A program made the translations under genes and the position numbers. Shown piece by piece: positions 48,405 to 61,245 of a stretch of DNA of 64,000 nt. Position 1 is the stretch's first letter, and each line of letters opens with the position of its first letter. Source of the DNA: Ophiosphaerella korrae (lineage: Eukaryota; Ascomycota; Dothideomycetes; Pleosporales; Phaeosphaeriaceae). Location of the stretch: NCBI GenBank assembly GCA_028456385.1, contig JALNQF010000060.1, positions 150,393-214,392 on the forward strand. Reading direction: 5' to 3'. Below the pieces are notes generated by a model. The model did not search any database, was not told where the DNA came from, and saw only the letters and a list, made by a program, of their open reading frames with translations.

Positions 48405-48628
48405 ATTATTATAATAAAAGGTCTAATTAAGTATTACGTATTATATTTCTCTACTTCTAGCTACTTTTTTTTAAGGTTTAACTTATACTTTAAGTACTTT
48501 CTTCTTACTCTTAGTTATTTTTAATTAGACTTCTTTTTCTTTCTTAAGATCTTTACTTCTACAATCTTTTATAAAGTATCTTAGTTTTCTATATTTATAA
48601 TATACTATATCCTTCTTTTATTTTAACT

Positions 48629-49070
48629 TGTTATAGCTATAACAAGAGAAAATTAACTAGAGCTAATTAGCCCTACTATAAATAACAATAGTATATACAA
48701 CCTATAGGGTAGTAAACTTAAATAGGAAGTTAACTATAATAGGGATACGTAACAACTTCGCGATTCGTAATCTTAGTAAATACAAAGTATAAAGTTAAGT
48801 ACGTAATAACTTTATAATTTATAATCTTAGTAAATATAAAGTGTAAATCTAGGTAAGATATATAGGTATATAGTTAGTAGTAATATGTATTATTAGGATA
48901 GTATTAGCAATCTAATCTCTAACCTAGAATACTAATACTTAACATTGTATACACAAATTAACTATTATTTATAGTTATTACTAATTATAATATAAGCTTT
49001 TGTTATTAACTCTTAATCTACTAATACTCTAATAGGTTATTAGGAAGTCGACCTAAGTAACCCTATTATA
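48629..49070 (+). repeat. E6 left LTR
   Basis: Same subtype as the E3 left LTR (28290-28716) but in the opposite orientation. The first bases TGTTATAGCTATAACAAGAG are unmutated at the terminal TG. Confidence 0.7.
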
Positions 49071-52000
49071 CCTTGCTAATTTAGTTATTATAATAAGCAA
49101 AGCGTAAGTAGCGTATAGTCTAGCTAATATAATAGTAGAAAGTTTAACTAAGAAAAAAGCTAAAGTACCTATAAGTAGCTATAAGTTAGATAATATAGTA
49201 TAGAGAGATATTAAGAATTACTTAAATAACTTAATCTTAGAAAAGGAAGACATAAAGATAGTAATCAACGCTCTAGAAACCTAAAATAAGAAACTCTAGG
49301 AATACGTAAAATAAAACAAAGCCTAAATTAAAGTAGTTATTAAAGAATAGAACTAAATAGAGTTAATTATATAACGTTTAGAGATAAGTATAATAAAGAA
49401 ACTACTAAAGATACCTATACTTAAGAAGTTTAATAGAATAAGAGAAAACCTAAAACCCTTTATAGTAGTAGTATACTTATAGATAAATATATAAGTACTA
49501 TACTTTAATATAAAAGAAAAGAAAGTAATATATATTAGAATATACTTTAAAAGAGATATAATAAGATAGTTTAAACCTTACTAGATAGACTATACTATAT
49601 ACGCTCTAATAATATAAAAGGATAAAACTAGAGCTATTTTTAGAAGTTATAAATACTTTACTAAACAAATAAGAGTAGTATTTAGAGATATAGATATTAC
49701 CTAATAAGCTAAAAAAAAGCTTAAGAAGCTAAAATAAAATAAAAGCGTTCCTAAATATATATTATAGTTTAAATAACTATTACAAAATATAGAATAGAAT
49801 AAAGTATCTTTAATATTATAGTTTAAATAAAGATTAAATAAGAAAATTTAATATAAGATAATCTATATAGAGAAACTAAGAACGCTAAAAGCTCTAAAAT
49901 AATAGGTAATACAAATTAACAATAATCTTTAAGAATAGAAGAAAAACAAGTATAAGAACTAACCTAGAAACTAGGACGTTAGAGATCCTATAATCCTTAA
50001 CGCTAATAAAGATAAGAAAAAGAAAAAGAATAAAGACTTTATATACTTTAACTATAGTAAGAAAGCCTACTATATAAAAGACTACTAATTATAAAAGAAA
50101 AAGGATATAGTATATTATAAATATAGAAAACTAAGATACTTTATAAAAGATTATAGAAGTAAAGACTATAAGAAAGATAAAGAAGCCTAGTTAAAGATAA
50201 CTAAAGGTAAGAAGGAAGTACTAAAAGTATAGGCTAAACCCTAAAAGAAAGTAGCTAGGAGTAAAGAATTATAGTATATAATACTCTATTAGACCTTTTA
50301 TTACAAAGATAACTACTATATATATCTTTCTAGTAAGTAGAGAGTAAGATAGTTTTTATAGAAGAATAAAGTAGCTATAATAAAAAAAAGAATAAAAGTA
50401 TAGCTAAAAGAAATAGTATATATAATAGACTTACTAATAAAAGATTTAAAAAGAGAAGAGCCCTAGATACTATTAATCTAGGCTAAAGAACTAGCACTAG
50501 ATAAAGAGACTACTATAGCTACCTCTAAAAGACTATAAAGAAGTAAGAAATAGATTAGTATAAAAAGTATAGAGTATACCTAGCTAGATATATATAGCTA
50601 TAATAGCTATATAATAATAGATATAGAGGAATAAAATAAATAATAGAAGTTTATTTAAAAATACTTACTAGTTATAAGTATAGAGGAAGCGTATAAAGAC
50701 TAGAAAGAATATAACTCTAAAGAGATAAAGTTTATACTATTCTAGGAATAGATAAAGTAGTATATAGTTATAGTAAAAAGAATACCTATATAAAGAGAAT
50801 AGTAGTCTCTTATAAGAAAAATATAATAGATTAATAAAGCCTATATACTAAGAGTACTAGTAGTATACTATATCCTAATAAAAGAGATACCTAGAAAAGA
50901 TAAATACTAGAAAGGAGATAACAAAATAATAGACCTAAAATACCTAGTATACTTTAAAGTATTATAGCTATTATACCTAGATAAGAATTATATTATATAC
51001 AAGAACTTTAAAGTAAATAACTACGTATAGCTTATATAAAGAAGAGGATATAACTATATAAGAGTAATTCTAGTAGAAAAGATCTAAGGATAGAAAATAA
51101 TACTAGAAGAAAGATATATAGTAGTAAGGCCTAAACTAATACTATCTAAAAAATATATCTAAAGAGGACTATAGTATAAATATACGTATAATAAATATCT
51201 AAAATACAAAGAATATAAACTTAAAATAAGACTATAGCTCTAGATAGATAGATAATTTATAAAACTACCTAAGTAAAAATAGCTAAAAGGTATAAGAGGC
51301 CTATATATTATAAAAAGAAGTATATACTAAAGAAAGAAAGTATAATTAATAATTAATAGTAGAGCTATAAGAAACTTTATATTAAAGAAGTTTATAAAAA
51401 AATAAGGAATACGTTATATAATAAAGAAATATCCTTAATAATTAAGTATAATTAAAGGAAAACTATTCTAGGAACCTATAAGGTTTAAAACAATTCCCTC
51501 TATACTAGAACTAGAAGGAATAAAGATTAAAAATATAGTTATAGATATAATAATAATTAATAATAAATAAGATATAATCCTAGGTATACTATAGTTATAA
51601 ATAACTAACTTATATATTAATTAGAGAATAGGAAAAATTAACTACTATAAGATAGAGATATTAAGAGCTAATATAAGTACTTATAAAGGAGAATTCCTAG
51701 AAGAATATAAAAAATAAGATAAATAGCTTATAGAATAAGAAGACTATCTTCTAGAATATTAGCTATAAGACTTAGCGATAGACCTAGAAAAAGGAAAAAA
51801 CGTAGGATAGAGCCTAGTCTACTAAAAAACTAAAGAAGAATCTAAAATTAAATAAATATTTATTAAAAATATAATAAAAAAAAGATAGATATAAGAATCT
51901 AAATCCTTAGTAGTATATTGACTTATATTAATAGATAAGAAGAAAATAAATAAAAAAAGACTTTACGTAGATTTTAAACAAACTAATATAATTATAAGTA

Positions 52001-55000
52001 AAAATTAATACCTTTTACTATAAATTAATAAAATATAAGATAAGCTAAGGAAAGTAAAAATCTTTATAAAACTAGATATCTAAAACGCTTACTACTAGAT
52101 TAGAATTAAAAAAGGTAATAAATAGAAAATAGTATTTAGAACGTAATATAGACTATTGAAATACCTAGTTATACCCTTTAGCCTAATAAATATACTAGTA
52201 GCCTTTTAAGAAAGAATTAATATAGTACTAAAAGAGTACTTAGATATATTTATATTTATATACCTAGATAATATCTTTATATTCTTAGAAATAGGAGAAG
52301 AATATATATAATATATATACAAGGTGCTAGAAAGACTAGTAGAAAATAAATTATTCTTTAAGATAAAGAAATGCGAATTTTATATAAAAAAAATAGACTT
52401 CCTAGGATTTATTATAGAACTAGGAAAAATTAAGATTAACTTAAATAAGATTAAAGTAATCTAAGAATAGCTAATACTTAAGAACCTATAAGAGGTATAA
52501 TAATTCTATAGACTAGTAAACTTTTATAGAAAGTTAATAGTAGACTAGTTTAAGATAATAGAACTACTAATAGATTTTATAAAAAAAGATATACTATTTA
52601 GATAGACTAAAGAATATAAAGAGGTATTTAGCTAAATTAAGTAGAGATTTATAGAAAATCTAGTTATTAGGATATATAATCTAGAGTTACTAGTAATAGT
52701 AAAAATAGACGTATCTAACTTAGTCTATAGAATAGTACTAATATAAGAAGACTAAGATATAAAATAAGAATACTTAGTTAAATACTTCTCTAAGAAAATA
52801 AAGCTAGTAGAGCTTAACTACTTAATCTATAATAAAGAGATACTAGTAATCTATAAAGTATTTAAATAATAGAGAGTATATTTATAAAAAGTAAAATACT
52901 AAATAAAAGTCTATATAGACTATAAGAATCTTATAGGATTTATAATAAACAAGGACTTATTATAATAATATATAAGATAGTAGGAATTCTTATTAATATT
53001 TAATATAGAAATTATATATACTAAGAGTAAAGATAACTAATTTATAGACACTTTAAGTAGAAGTCTAGACTTATAAGAAGAAGTAAATACTACTAGTATA
53101 GTTTTAGTTTAGAATAAAGAAGGATATTTAATCCTAAATATACTAAAAATAGTAGTAATACTTAAGAGAAGAAATAGTAAGCTAGATAAATAGATTTAGA
53201 AAGAAATAGAAAAAGCTTCTAAAGAAACTAAAAAGCTTAAAATTTAAGAAAGAATTATAAGAGCTTATAGAAGAATAAATATTCTAAAAGAGATATAAAG
53301 AGAATTTATATAACAATTCTATAAACTACTAGTATATAGATACTAAGGTATTAATAAAATATTAGATAGATTACTATAAGACTATTATATCCTAAAAGTA
53401 AGATAACTAGTAATAGAAGTACTACAAGACTATATAGAATATTATAGAAATAAATATAATATATATATACTATATAAGATACTATAACTAATTAAAGTAC
53501 TAGAATAACTATAGGGAGTTATTACAATAGACTTTATTACAAAATTACTAAAGTCTAAAGATCTAATATTAAGAGTAGAGTATAATAGAATCCTAATAAT
53601 AGTAGATAAACTTATAAAGTACTTATACTTTAGACTATATAAAGAGAAAAGTAGGATAGAAGTTACTATATATTAGGTTCTAGGAACTATAATTAGCTAA
53701 TATAGTATTCTAGATAAGATTATTATAGATAAAGATATAAGATTTATATTAAAACTATAGGGAATAATATTAGTATAATTAGGAATCTAGTATATAATAT
53801 TAATAGTATACTACTTATAGATAGATAGATAATTAGAACGTATAAACTAGATAGTAGAATAATACTTAAGATACTACCTTAACTATAACTAGAATAATTA
53901 GGTATAACTACTACCTATAGTATAGTTAGTATATAATAGTATAAAGAATATAGTAATAAAAGTATTACTTTTCTTTATAAACTATAGATTTAACCCTAAT
54001 ATATATAGGATACTAAGAACTTAAATATTTTAGTCTCTTAGAGGAGAAAACTTTATAAATAGACTTAAGAAGATATATAATTAACTATAATAGGATATAG
54101 AATTCCTATAAGATTAAATAATAAAGTACTATAATAAGAAATACTAAGAGAGACCTTAATTTAGAGAAAGAGAAAAAGTATAGTTAGTACGTAGAAATAT
54201 TAAAAGTAAATAATTAAGTTCTAAATTAGATTATATTAAGATAAAACTATATAAGATTAAAAAAAAGGTTACACTAGTTATATTTAAACTAAAACTACTA
54301 GATAAGATAAGGATATACCTAATATTCTACTTAGTACTACTAGAAAAAGTACTACAAGAAGTAGAACTACTAGTATACAAAGTAGATACGTATAGAGAAT
54401 AAGAAGAATAAAAAGTTAAAGAAATCCTATAGTACTAGTTCTATAATAGAAGAAACTACTATCTAGTAAAATAGATAGGTATAGATAAGAAAGGAAAACT
54501 ATAAGAAGAAATATAAGAACCTAAAAACAACCTTAATTACTTTAAGAAACTAAAAGAGTTCTAAAGTTAAAACTCTCTAGAGCGCCTTATAGTAAACTAA
54601 AAGAATTAGCGATACTACTAATAGATAGAGAGGAGATAGGAGCGCCTAATATAATAGGAGCTAGAATAGCTTCTATAATAGTCTTAAAGTTAAGCTTAAA
54701 CTCTAAAGTAATAGCCTACTTAATAGACTTTATATTATTTAAGGCTTTTATCTTATATAAATAAACTAAATAAGTATAATTTTCTACTTATATACTTAGA
54801 ATATAATTACGTTCCTCTTTAGCTACTACAATCTATTTAGATAGTATATCTTAAGTATAGTTAATAGCTCTCTCTATTATAAATAAGTATAGACGTAAGA
54901 ATTAGTATTATTAACCTATACTCTACTAGAGATACCCTAGAAAGGTTATAAGATAACTAAGTATTAGCTTAAATATATACCTTATAAGCCTTACTATACT

Positions 55001-55223
55001 TTAAAGAAATATAGTTTAATAGAGGAATTAAAGACTTATAATAAGAATAAGGAAATATTACTATACTATATTATAATACGCAATCTACTAACTAAATACA
55101 ATAAAGAGTAGACTTAGTAGGTATAGAGATAGAGAATAAAAAACTTAATATTAACGAAGAAACTAGATTAATAACTCTAACCCTAGAGTAGAAAAATAAG
55201 AACTTACTTAGAAAAGAAGATAG

Positions 55224-55678
55224 TATTACAAATGTAATAAGAGAGATTGTAATAGAACTAATTAGTCCTAATTTAGATACTAACAAAGTATAGGATAAGT
55301 AGGGTAATAACCTTAAATAGGAAACTACCTATAATTAGAACACGTAGTAGTAATCTATAATTACGTGCAATAGATTAAAGTAATCTATAATAACGTATAA
55401 TAGATTATTAATCTATAATTATATATAATAGATTAAGGTAATCTATAAAGTTATATAAATAGATTATAATAGGTATATAATTAATAGGATATATATTATT
55501 AGGATAGTATTAGTAATTTAATCCTTTAACTATAGAACGCTAATACAAGATAGTTATAAAATATCTTCTACTATTTATAGTTATTATAGATTACCTATAC
55601 AAGCTTTTATTATTATCTCCTAATCTACTAACTCTTATAAGATAGGCACCTATAGTTAATAATAGGTAACCTATTATA
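55224..55678 (+). repeat. E6 right LTR
   Basis: Resembles the reverse complement of the E5 LTR type rather than its own left partner. Confidence 0.7.
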
Positions 55679-57449
55679 TTATTAATCTATTACGTTTTTT
55701 TTATAAAGTATTACTACTCTCTTTATATAAGTATTCTTCTTACTATAACTATATATTATTCTATCTATTTTTAGAATATTATAAACTTTATTACTTTAAT
55801 ATTACGTTCTTTCTAGTCTTTATACACTTTCTCTATACTTATAACTAGTAAGTATTTCTAAATAAACTTTTATCCTTTATTTTATTTTACTATATTAGTT
55901 ATAGTATAGCTATTATAAGTATATATATCTAATAGAGTGTACTTTATACTTTTTATATTAATTCTTTTCTTATTTCTTTATAGTTTTTTAGAAGTAACTA
56001 TAGTAGTCTCTTTATCTAGTACTAGTCTTTTAACCTAGATTAATAGGGTCTAAGGCTCTTCTCCTTTTAAATCTTCTATTAGTAGGTCTATTATATACTT
56101 TATTTCTTTAAGCTATATGTAGGTTCTACTTTCTTTTATTACTACTACTCTATTTTTCTATAAGAACTATCTTACTCCTTACTTACTAATAAAGTATATA
56201 TAGTAGTTATTATTATAATAAAAGGTTTAATTAAGTATTATATACTATATTTCTCTAGTTACTACTACTTTTTCTTATAGCTTAGCTTTTACTTTAAGTA
56301 CTTCTTTCTTACTTTTAGTTATTTTTAACTAAGCTTCTTTATCTTTCTTAAGGTTTTTACTTTTATAGTCCTTTATAAAGTATTTTAGTTTTCTATATTT
56401 ATAATATACTATATCTCTCTTCTATTTTAATTAGTAGTTTTTTATATAGTAGCTTTTCTTACTATAGTTAAAGTACGTAAAGTTTTTATTTTTCTTCTTC
56501 TTTCTATCCTTATTAGCGTTAAGGATTATAAGGTCTCTACTATTATAGTTATTAGACTATCTCTAATACTTATTTATCTTCTATTCTTAAAGATTATTAT
56601 CTACTTATATTACTTATCTTTTTAAGACTTTTAGTATCCTTAGTTTTTTTATCTAAATTAATTTATATTAGATTAACTTATTTAATCCTTATTTAAATTT
56701 TAATATTAGAGATAGCTTTTTCTATTCTATATTTTAGGATAATTATTTAAACCTTAATATATACTCTAGTACGCTTTTATACTATTTAAGTTTTATAAGC
56801 TTTTTTTTAGCTTATTAGGTAATATCTATATCTCTAAATACTACTCTTATTTATTATATATAGTATTTATAACTTCTAAAGATAGCTATTACTTTATCTT
56901 TTTTTATTCTTAGAGCTTATAGTATATAATCTATCTAGTAGAGTTTAAACTATTTTATTATATCTTCTTTAAAGTATAGTCTAATATATACTACTTTCTT
57001 TTCTTCTATATTAAAGTAAGTTACTTGTATATCTATCTAGAGTTATATAGAAGCTAAAAATAGTTTTAGCTTTTCTTTTCTTTTATTAAACTTTTTAAGT
57101 ACTAGTATCTTAGGTAGTTTCTTTATTATACTTATCTCTAGTCTTTTAGTAATTTATTCTATTTAGTTCTAACCTACTATAATAGCTTTAATCTAAGCTT
57201 TATTTTAGTTAACGTAGTCTTATAGTTCTTTGTTTTACGTTTCTAGAGTATTAATTATTAGTTATATATCCTCTTTTTTAGTAATTAGGTTGTTTAGGTT
57301 TATCTTAACTACTACCTAGTTAGTTCTATCTAACTTATAGCTACTTAGAAGTACTTTACTTCTTTTCTTAGTTAAACTTTCTACTATTATATTAGCTTAG
57401 ACTATATACTACTTACGCTTTACTTCTTCTAATAACTAAATTAGTAAGG
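55679..57449 (-). pseudogene. Minus-strand protease-to-gag fragment
   Basis: Collinear with E1 from about 16,880 to 18,650, ending next to the primer-site region and an LTR. The same stretch is already present in E2 (27,240-28,289) and E3 (40,850-48,628), so this is a third copy and cannot be the missing end of both. RIP-mutated. Confidence 0.55.
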
Positions 57450-57813
57450 TATAATAAGGTTACCTATTATTAACTACAAGTAACTACTAAGAAGCATTAG
57501 TAGATTAGAAGTTAATAATAAAGGATTATATAGTAATTAAGTAATACACTATAAATAATAGAAGATTCTTATAATATTAAGTATTATCGCTCTTAGTTAA
57601 AGATTAGATTACTAATACTATCCTAATAATATATATTACTATTACTATATACTTCTACTAATCTATTTATATAACCTTATAGATTACTACTACGTATTTA
57701 GGTTGTAGTTTATTTCCTAATCTAGGTTATTACCCTACTTATTCTATACTTTGTTAGCACTTAAGTTAGGACTAATTAGCTCTATCTCGATTTCTCTTAT
57801 TATACCTATAATA
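57450..57813 (-). repeat. LTR, minus orientation, 364 bp
   Basis: Starts TATAATAAGGTTACC and ends CCTATAATA; closest to the E2 LTR at 22602. The flanks (ATCTT left of 22602, AAGCT right of 57813) do not match, which fits a deletion or recombination in O. Confidence 0.65.
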
Positions 57814-59790
57814 AAGCTAGAAATCTATAATAGAATAGTAATAGCTTATAGAAAAATATATATTCTAAGTAAAATATAGAAAGAATTTATATAATAATTC
57901 TATAAGCTACTAGTATATAGATACTAAAGAATTAAGAAAATACTAGATAAGTATTTAAAAGACTATTATATACTAAAAGTAAAATAACTAGTTATAGAAA
58001 TACTATAAGATTATATAAAATATTATTAAAATAAGTATAATAGATATATACTATATAGAATATTATAACTAGTTAAAATACTAAAATATCTTTAAGAAGG
58101 TATTATTATTAACTTTATTATAAAGCTATTTAAGTTAAAAAACTTTATATTAAGAGTTAAGTATAATAGAATTATAATAATAGTAGATAAACTTATAAAG
58201 TATATATACTTTAAGTAATTTAAAAAAAAAAAGTAAAATAGAAGTTACTATATATTAGGTTTTAGAGACTATAGTAAGCTAATATAGTATTTTAGATAAG
58301 ATTATTATAGATAAAGATATAAGATTTATATTAAAATTATAAGGAATAATAGTAGTTTAACTAGGAGTATAATATTAAATATTAATAGTATACTATCTAT
58401 AGATAGATAGATAGTTAGAATAAATAAATTAGATAGAAGAATAATACTTAAAATACTATTTTAACTATAACTAAAATAATTAGGTATAGTTACTACTTAT
58501 AGTATAGCTAGTATATAATAGCGTAAAGAATATAGTAATAAAAGTATTACTTTTTTTTATAAACTATAGATTTAATCTTAATATATACTAAACTCTAAAA
58601 GATATAAAATCTTAGACGCTAAAAAAAGAAAACTTTATAAATAGAATAAAAAAAATATATAATTAACTAAGATAAGATACTAAGTTCTTATAAAGTTATA
58701 TAGTAAAGTACTATAATAAGAAATATAAAAAAAGACTTTAATTTAAAAAGAGAGAAAAAGTATAGTTTATTTAAAGAAATATTAAAAGTAAATAACTTAG
58801 CTTATAACTAGACTATATAAAAATAAAACTATATAAAATTTAAAAATACGTTATACTAGTTATATTTAGATTAAAACTACTAAGTAAAATAAAGAGATAC
58901 TTATTATTTTATATAGTACTACTTAATATAGTACTATAAGAAGTAAAACTACTTATATATAAAGTAGATATATATAGAGAATAGAAAGAATAAGAAGTAA
59001 AAAAAGTTTTATAGTACTAGACTTATAATAGAAAAAACTATTACTTAGTAAAATAGATAAGTATAGATAAAAGAGGGTAACTATAAGAAGATATATAAGA
59101 ACTAGAAGATAACTTTAATTACTCTAAGAAACTAGAGGACTTCTAAAGTTAAAATCCTTTAAGCTACTTAGTAGTAAACTAAGAAAACTTACGCTACTAG
59201 TAATAAATAGAGAGGCGCTAAGAATATATACTAAGAGAAGAGCTAAAGTAGCTTTAATAGTTTCTTCTAAGTTAAGCTTAGCTTTAAAAGCTTTTAACTA
59301 TTTATTTAACTTATTATTATATACTTTTATCTTTTAAAGATATACTAAACGTGTATAATTCTCTACTTATATACTTAGAATCTAATTATATTTAGCTTTA
59401 GCTTTTATAATTTCTAATAGTAATTTCTCTTTAGTATAGTTAATAGCTTTTTCTATTATTACTTAGCTTAGATATAAAAGTAACTATTATATACTTATAT
59501 TTAGCTATAGAAACCCTAGAAATATTATATAAACTATAAACATTTATATAGATATATAGCTTATAGGCCTAACTATTATTTATAGAGATATAATAAATAG
59601 ATTTAGTTTTAGGAGATTACTAATAAGAGTAGAAAAATATTTTAATACTCCTACGTAGTACACAATCTACTAACTAAAGATAATAAAGAGTAGATTTAGT
59701 AGGTATAGAATAAGAGAATAAAGAACTTAATATTAATAAAGAAATAGGATAAATAACCTTAGCCCTAAGATAAGAGAATAAGAACCTATC
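57814..59790 (+). pseudogene. Founder O: integrase to chromodomain remnant
   Basis: Plus-strand sequence aligned with 36,100-38,140 of E4. It contains the integrase core and, near 58975-59160, the chromodomain region (NYYLVK, LEDNFNYSKKLEDF) with stops at former Trp positions. It ends in the truncated right LTR. Confidence 0.65.
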
Positions 59791-60068
59791 TATATAATAG
59801 AGTAATAGATTAAGGTAATCTATAAGACCTACACTATAGATTACACCTAGGATATAGGTATATAGTTAGTAGCAATGCGCATTATTAGGATAGCATCGGT
59901 AATTCAATTATTGACTACAAGCGACAATACTTGACATCGCGAGACATCATCCTATTGTTAACAGCTTATTGCTTGATCACCCCCGCACTCAAGTCATCAA
60001 CTCTCAATCCACTATACCCCCCACCGAAAAGAGGTCACTTGTAGTCGACGACAGGCGACCCCGTTACA
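59791..60068 (+). repeat. Right LTR of O, lacking its first ~175 bp
   Basis: Aligns base for base with 19111-19387. The polypurine tract and LTR start seen in sister elements are absent, so a deletion joined the pol 3' end (AAGAACCTATCTATA) to the middle of the LTR. The last 200 bases are scarcely RIP-mutated. Confidence 0.75.
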
Positions 60069-60073
60069 CTACG
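60069..60073. repeat. Target-site duplication CTACG (right)
   Basis: Matches 11903-11907. The pre-insertion allele would read TTTAGCTG-CTACG-CCTTAG. Confidence 0.85.
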
Positions 60074-60543
60074 CCTTAGATTACTATATTCTAGTTATTC
60101 AGTTAGCCGAGAGTCACGCATGAAATTTGTAACTTGGGATGATATGATATATCTAGCTAGAATTGTTTAATTTTTTCCCCCTTCTCTTGCTTTGAAGCGT
60201 TCCAGATTGCGCGATCTATCGTTATCTTATTGCCTTAGGATCTTAACTCGCTGCCCTCAAATCATTCTGCCCTTTTCTCTCAGCATTGATAATTCTAGTT
60301 CGCATCAGAGTCTTAAACGCCAAAAGCACATGGTAAATCCGATAGTTATGCCACTCTTTCATAAATTAACGTAATCTAGTACTACGTTTTTCTTGACATC
60401 CTAGAAGGATTGTTGGGAGCATACCCTATTTCGGCAATCGAGAACGTAGCGCAACTGACTTGACTTCAGTCAAATAGTGGCTCGAAGGGAACTCGAGCAT
60501 CTCCCATCTCCATCATTTTGTAAACCTGGTCCGTTACAATCTG
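60074..60543. other. Intergenic flank of the nest
   Basis: Composition returns to normal within about 50 bases. Only a spurious 60-aa plus-strand frame (60192-60374) is open. It probably includes the 3' UTR of the minus-strand gene that ends at 60544. Confidence 0.45.
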
Positions 60544-61245
60544 TCATCCCCGAAGTCTCGGATCCCTGGCCGGCTCGTATGTGTTTCCAGGTCTCCTTAC
60601 GCTAGCAGTTGGCTTCCTTTCCTGATTGACTCTACTCATTGGGACATCGTGAGTAAGGCCCGTCCCCAGTGATGATCGGCGTCCACTTTGCTGAACTGCA
60701 CCACCATCTTCAACCATGCCAGCCGTGTTCAGTTGATTTATTACCTGATGCGGCAGTGCTGTTTTCGCATTCGGCAGGCTTAACGCATCATACCTCCTCC
60801 TCAGTTGTTCGATGGTCATGGTACTTTGACCGACGCGCTTTTCTTCCTCATTCAACGCCTGTTGTATGTCCTTAAAAACCTCACTTATTTCTGGGCTAAT
60901 ATGTCCACTGAGGGCATGTGTTCCTTGTGACCTTTTTTCTAGTCCCCCAATGGGTAGTATGACAGGATCCGCGGCTTTCTGTGTATACTTTTGGTGTGGA
61001 TATAACGGGGTTTGTGTTGGGGAAGCTGCTACGTGAGTGTAGAGCCCGATACCTTGGATGGAAGCTTTGGTGTTTTCTGGACATGGCTGCTTGAGCATTT
61101 GCACGAGCTCGTTATTTATGCGCTTCTTGCGTGCAGCGTCTACATCAGCTGGGAGTGGCTCTGGTTTCGCCGTCGATGTAGCCTCATCGCGGTGTGTCTC
61201 GGAAATCCATGCGGCCATATCCAGATGGACATTTCTTGTTGACAT
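60544..61245 (-). CDS. Hypothetical fungal protein, 233 aa
   Basis: An uninterrupted minus-strand frame with ATG at 61245-61243 and TGA at the 3' end. Family not recognised. The protein is hydrophilic and has no signal peptide or membrane segment. Residues about 35-52 are basic (AARKKRINNELVQMLKQ). Residues about 125-155 form a probable amphipathic helix or short coiled coil (EVFKDIQQALNEEEKR then TIEQLRRRYDAL). The C-terminal 50 residues are Arg/Pro/Ser-rich, presumably disordered, and end in RDPRLRG. Codon use and base composition are normal, unlike the neighbouring RIP block, so it looks like a functioning single-exon gene or the main exon of one. It is the first intact gene to the right of the nest. 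Confidence 0.6.
   Translation of the reverse strand: MSTRNVHLDMAAWISETHRDEATSTAKPEPLPADVDAARKKRINNELVQMLKQPCPENTKASIQGIGLYTHVAASPTQTPLYPHQKYTQKAADPVILPIGGLEKRSQGTHALSGHISPEISEVFKDIQQALNEEEKRVGQSTMTIEQLRRRYDALSLPNAKTALPHQVINQLNTAGMVEDGGAVQQSGRRSSLGTGLTHDVPMSRVNQERKPTASVRRPGNTYEPARDPRLRG

Larger units (their letters stand above)
28290..48628 (-). mobile_element. Ty3/gypsy element E3, minus strand, split by E4 and E5
   Basis: The interior runs 28717-30867, then 38584-41375, then 48405-48628. The pieces are collinear with E1 and join perfectly when E4 (TSD AAATT) and E5 (TSD ATTAT) are removed. It covers the chromodomain, integrase, RT (box near 39355), protease and the Gag knuckle region, and breaks off at 48628 where a plus-strand LTR starts. 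No matching right LTR in the same orientation was found. RIP-mutated throughout. Confidence 0.65.
48629..55678 (+). mobile_element. E6: plus-strand Ty3/gypsy copy with non-matching LTRs (recombinant)
   Basis: The left LTR 48629-49070 (442 bp, TGTTATAGC...CCCTATTATA) and right LTR 55224-55678 (455 bp, TATTACAAATG...CCTATTATA) enclose a full plus-strand gag-pol remnant (RT box near 52240-52290; chromodomain near 54400-54580). The two LTRs belong to different subtypes: the left has TAATCTTAGTAAATA blocks, the right has AATCTATAATTACGTG blocks. The flanks TAACT and TTATT do not match. This is best read as a product of recombination between two elements. Confidence 0.65.
11908..60068 (+). mobile_element. 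Founder Ty3/gypsy element O, carrying the entire nested block
   Basis: The left LTR begins TGTTACAGATGTAAC at 11908 and the right LTR ends CCCCGTTACA at 60068. Both are flanked by CTACG (11903-11907 and 60069-60073), a perfect 5-bp target duplication 48 kb apart. Surviving parts of O, all plus strand: LTR pieces 11908-12053 and 19078-19387; gag region 19388-20627, 21734-21946 and 22400-22601; integrase/chromodomain region 57814-59790; truncated right LTR 59791-60068. About 2.8 kb of its pol gene, by comparison with E4, is missing across the 22,602-57,813 block. Heavily RIP-mutated except at both extremities. Confidence 0.85.

Noticed and set aside
55092..55286. 64-aa minus-strand frame
   Set aside because: Antisense to the E6 3' end and LTR; low-complexity composition.
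48629..55678. Calling E6 a simple full-length element
   Set aside because: The LTRs are different subtypes and the flanking 5-mers differ, so a single clean insertion is not supported.
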